Positions 6,649 to 8,347 of a stretch of 8,347 bases of DNA are shown here, in pieces (the first letter of the stretch is position 1; the number at the start of each line of letters is the position of its first letter). Made by a program: the position numbers and the translations under genes. This DNA comes from Gammaproteobacteria bacterium (GTDB lineage Bacteria > Pseudomonadota > Gammaproteobacteria > Steroidobacterales > Woeseiaceae): the NCBI GenBank assembly GCA_029881015.1, contig JAOUNK010000143.1, positions 1-8,347 on the forward strand, read 5' to 3'. Under the pieces are notes generated by a model that saw nothing but the letters and a program-made list of their open reading frames with translations, did no database searches and was not told the origin of the DNA.

Positions 6649-7602
6649 ATGCCATTCCGTACGACTACCTTTCTTATCATAATCGTCGTTGTGCTTTCTA
6701 TCTCCGGTTGCGGCAGCACGCTCGTCCATGAGTCGGCCAACCAGAACAGCCGCGTCAGCATCATCGTCATCCACCACACGGCGATCGATTTTGACACGTC
6801 CTTAAGGACACTGACGGAACCGTCATCGCGTCCCGTGAGCGCGCATTACCTGATCCCGGAGCCTGACGACCGGTCCTACCAGCGCTCGAAGCTCAAGGTC
6901 CTGAGACTCGTCGACGAGGACCGCCGCGCCTGGCATGCCGGGACGAGTCACTGGGCCGGCAAGAGTGGCCTCAACGATCAGTCGATCGGCATCGAGCTCG
7001 TCAACACAAGCTGGTGTCATGCGAGCGCAACCCAGCTCGATGCAAATACCGGTGCCCCGAAACGTTTTTGCTTCTTTCCTGACTTTCCCGACGGGCAGAT
7101 TGCGTTGCTGGTCGAGTTGCTCGCGGAGATCCTGGAGCGCCATCCGGACATCCGGCCGACACACATCGTCGGGCATTCGGATATCGCCCCGGACCGCAAG
7201 GTAGACCCGGGCCCGCGCTTTCCGTGGCAACGCCTGGCGCGCCTCGGCTATGGCGCCTGGTACGACAATGCGACGGTTCTCAAGTACTGGGAGCGTTTTC
7301 TCGCCGCGCCGCTCCCGCTATCGAACATCCAGCGTGGGCTCGCCGTCTACGGCTACGACATCGAGGTGACCGGCGAGCCCGACGAGCAAACGCGCAATGT
7401 CGTGCGTGCATTCCAGCTGCACTTCCGGCCAGAGGAAGTCACGCGCGAGGTGAGCGTGGAGACCGCGGCTATACTGTTCGCGCTCATCGAAAAATATTAC
7501 CCCGAGCAGCTCGAGGAACTGCTGCTCGTCGACGCGCCGGTCGTGCCGGACGAAGCATTGCCGACACCACCCGCCGATCCATCAATCGAGACGACATCAT
7601 GA
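6649..7602 (+). CDS. amiD: N-acetylmuramoyl-L-alanine amidase, AmiD-like outer-membrane lipoprotein
   Basis: A zinc amidase that cuts the bond between MurNAc (or anhydro-MurNAc) and L-Ala of the stem peptide, freeing murein peptides in the periplasm. Of 317 residues, 1-21 are a lipoprotein signal with lipobox ISGC (Cys21). Gly-Ser after the Cys rather than Asp suggests outer-membrane sorting. The Amidase_2 domain (about 36-195) has the expected zinc ligands His42 (VIHHTA), His176 (GHSDIAPDRK) and Asp186 (KVDPG), with Glu116 (IGIELVN) and Lys184 as catalytic residues, and ends in the typical GPRFPW. Residues about 235-300 form a peptidoglycan-binding-like helical domain (VYGYDIEVTGEPDEQT, AFQLHFRP), as in E. 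coli AmiD, which is about 276 residues long; the extra length is mainly an acidic, Pro-rich tail. Cys123 and Cys141 might form a disulfide. There is no clear ribosome binding site, but no other in-frame start precedes the signal peptide. The epimerase gene overlaps its stop codon. Confidence 0.9.
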   Translation: MPFRTTTFLIIIVVVLSISGCGSTLVHESANQNSRVSIIVIHHTAIDFDTSLRTLTEPSSRPVSAHYLIPEPDDRSYQRSKLKVLRLVDEDRRAWHAGTSHWAGKSGLNDQSIGIELVNTSWCHASATQLDANTGAPKRFCFFPDFPDGQIALLVELLAEILERHPDIRPTHIVGHSDIAPDRKVDPGPRFPWQRLARLGYGAWYDNATVLKYWERFLAAPLPLSNIQRGLAVYGYDIEVTGEPDEQTRNVVRAFQLHFRPEEVTREVSVETAAILFALIEKYYPEQLEELLLVDAPVVPDEALPTPPADPSIETTS

Positions 7603-8347
7603 AGATTAAGGGCTACAAGCTTGGCAAACTGAAAGTTCCCCTCAAGCCGCCCTTCAAGACCGCGTTGCGCAGCGTGGACCACATGGAAGATGTAGTACTT
7701 ATCCTCGAGACGGACAGCGGGCACCGCGGGTATGGCAGCGCGCCAGCCACGGCCGTCATCACGGGCGAGACCCACGGCTCGATTATCGAAGCGATTCGGA
7801 CCGTCATCCTGCCGGCAATCCTGGGCGAGGACGTCCGCAACCTGAATCACATTGTCGACCTTGTCCAGGCGTCGATGTTCAAGAACTTCAGCGCCAAGGC
7901 CGCCGTCGAGATTGCCGTGTACGACCTGTTTGCGCAGTCCTTCAATGCGCCCCTGTACCAGATCCTCGGTGGCGGCGAACCCGTGCTGTCTACCGATATC
8001 ACGATCAGCGTCGATTACATCGACAAGATGGTGCAGGACGCCATCGCCGCGGTCGATGCAGGATTCGAGGCGCTCAAGATCAAGGTCGGCAAGGACCTGA
8101 GCGTGGACATCGCACGCGTCAAGGCCATTTACGCGGCGGTCAGCGACAGGGCGCTGTTACGCCTCGATGCCAACCAGGGGTGGACGCCGAAGCAAACCGT
8201 CAGCGCCCTGCGGGAACTCGAGAGCAGCGGTATCCAGCTTGAATTTGCCGAGCAACCCGTACGCGGCAACGATGTCGAGGGCATGAAATACGTCACCGAG
8301 CGTGTGTCGACGCCGGTCATGGCGGACGAGAGTACGTTCGGGCCACA
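7599..8347 (+). CDS. ycjG: L-Ala-D/L-Glu (dipeptide) epimerase, enolase superfamily, cut by window edge
   Basis: A cytoplasmic enzyme that epimerises L-Ala-D-Glu to L-Ala-L-Glu so that murein peptides can be degraded by ordinary peptidases. The window holds 249 codons of an expected 320 to 350. The N-terminal cap domain covers about 1-120 (with SAKAAVEIAVYDL at 98-110) and the barrel follows. Barrel residues match the muconate-lactonising/dipeptide-epimerase group: LKIKVGKD with acid-base Lys160 and Lys162, metal ligands Asp190 (LRLDANQGW), Glu218 (EFAEQP) and Asp243 (MADES), and the TDITISV strand (132-138) typical of Ala-Glu epimerases. The second catalytic Lys and the dipeptide-binding C-terminal motif lie outside the window, so specificity is inferred from overall similarity and from the amidase next door. 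The start ATG at 7599 overlaps the amidase TGA as ATGA, so translation is probably coupled; the upstream GAGACG is a weak ribosome binding site. Confidence 0.9.
   Translation, partial: MKIKGYKLGKLKVPLKPPFKTALRSVDHMEDVVLILETDSGHRGYGSAPATAVITGETHGSIIEAIRTVILPAILGEDVRNLNHIVDLVQASMFKNFSAKAAVEIAVYDLFAQSFNAPLYQILGGGEPVLSTDITISVDYIDKMVQDAIAAVDAGFEALKIKVGKDLSVDIARVKAIYAAVSDRALLRLDANQGWTPKQTVSALRELESSGIQLEFAEQPVRGNDVEGMKYVTERVSTPVMADESTFGP

Overview
The window looks like chromosomal DNA of a high-GC gammaproteobacterium, possibly a free-living or marine one. The reasons are codon use strongly biased to G/C in third positions, lipoprotein signal peptides, a large TonB-dependent outer-membrane receptor, an AmiD-type lipoprotein amidase and a YcjG-type dipeptide epimerase. 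The assignment comes from protein family make-up only; there is no rRNA or other taxonomic marker. No tRNA, CRISPR array, insertion sequence or prophage gene was seen, and there is no gene-free stretch longer than about 135 bases.

Five genes form two divergent groups around an AT-rich intergenic region at 6515-6648. Leftward (minus strand) run: (i) a 997-residue TonB-dependent receptor with an N-terminal carboxypeptidase-regulatory-like domain (6514-3521); (ii) a probable lipoprotein joining a lysozyme-like N-terminal domain of uncharacterised type to an Fn3-like and a purple-acid-phosphatase-like metallophosphoesterase module (3481-1142); (iii) a sodium:solute symporter that starts inside the last codons of gene ii and leaves the window at base 1. 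Rightward (plus strand) run: (iv) an AmiD-like N-acetylmuramoyl-L-alanine amidase lipoprotein (6649-7602); (v) an L-Ala-D/L-Glu epimerase of the enolase superfamily, coupled by an ATGA overlap and cut by the right edge.

The plus-strand pair is readily read as murein peptide processing: AmiD releases stem peptides from muropeptides, and the epimerase converts L-Ala-D-Glu to L-Ala-L-Glu for catabolism. The minus-strand genes supply an outer-membrane transporter, a surface hydrolase with a possible muramidase-like domain and a cytoplasmic-membrane importer. I infer, without proof, that the locus may be a scavenging system for murein fragments, with the receptor as a candidate TonB-dependent muropeptide transporter.

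The most striking non-coding feature is a 65-bp imperfect palindrome (3428-3492) between genes i and ii. On the leftward transcript it reads as a GC-rich hairpin followed directly by six Ts. It lies over the only ATG available to gene ii, so it may be a terminator or attenuator, or an inserted REP-like element, and the annotated start of gene ii is doubtful.
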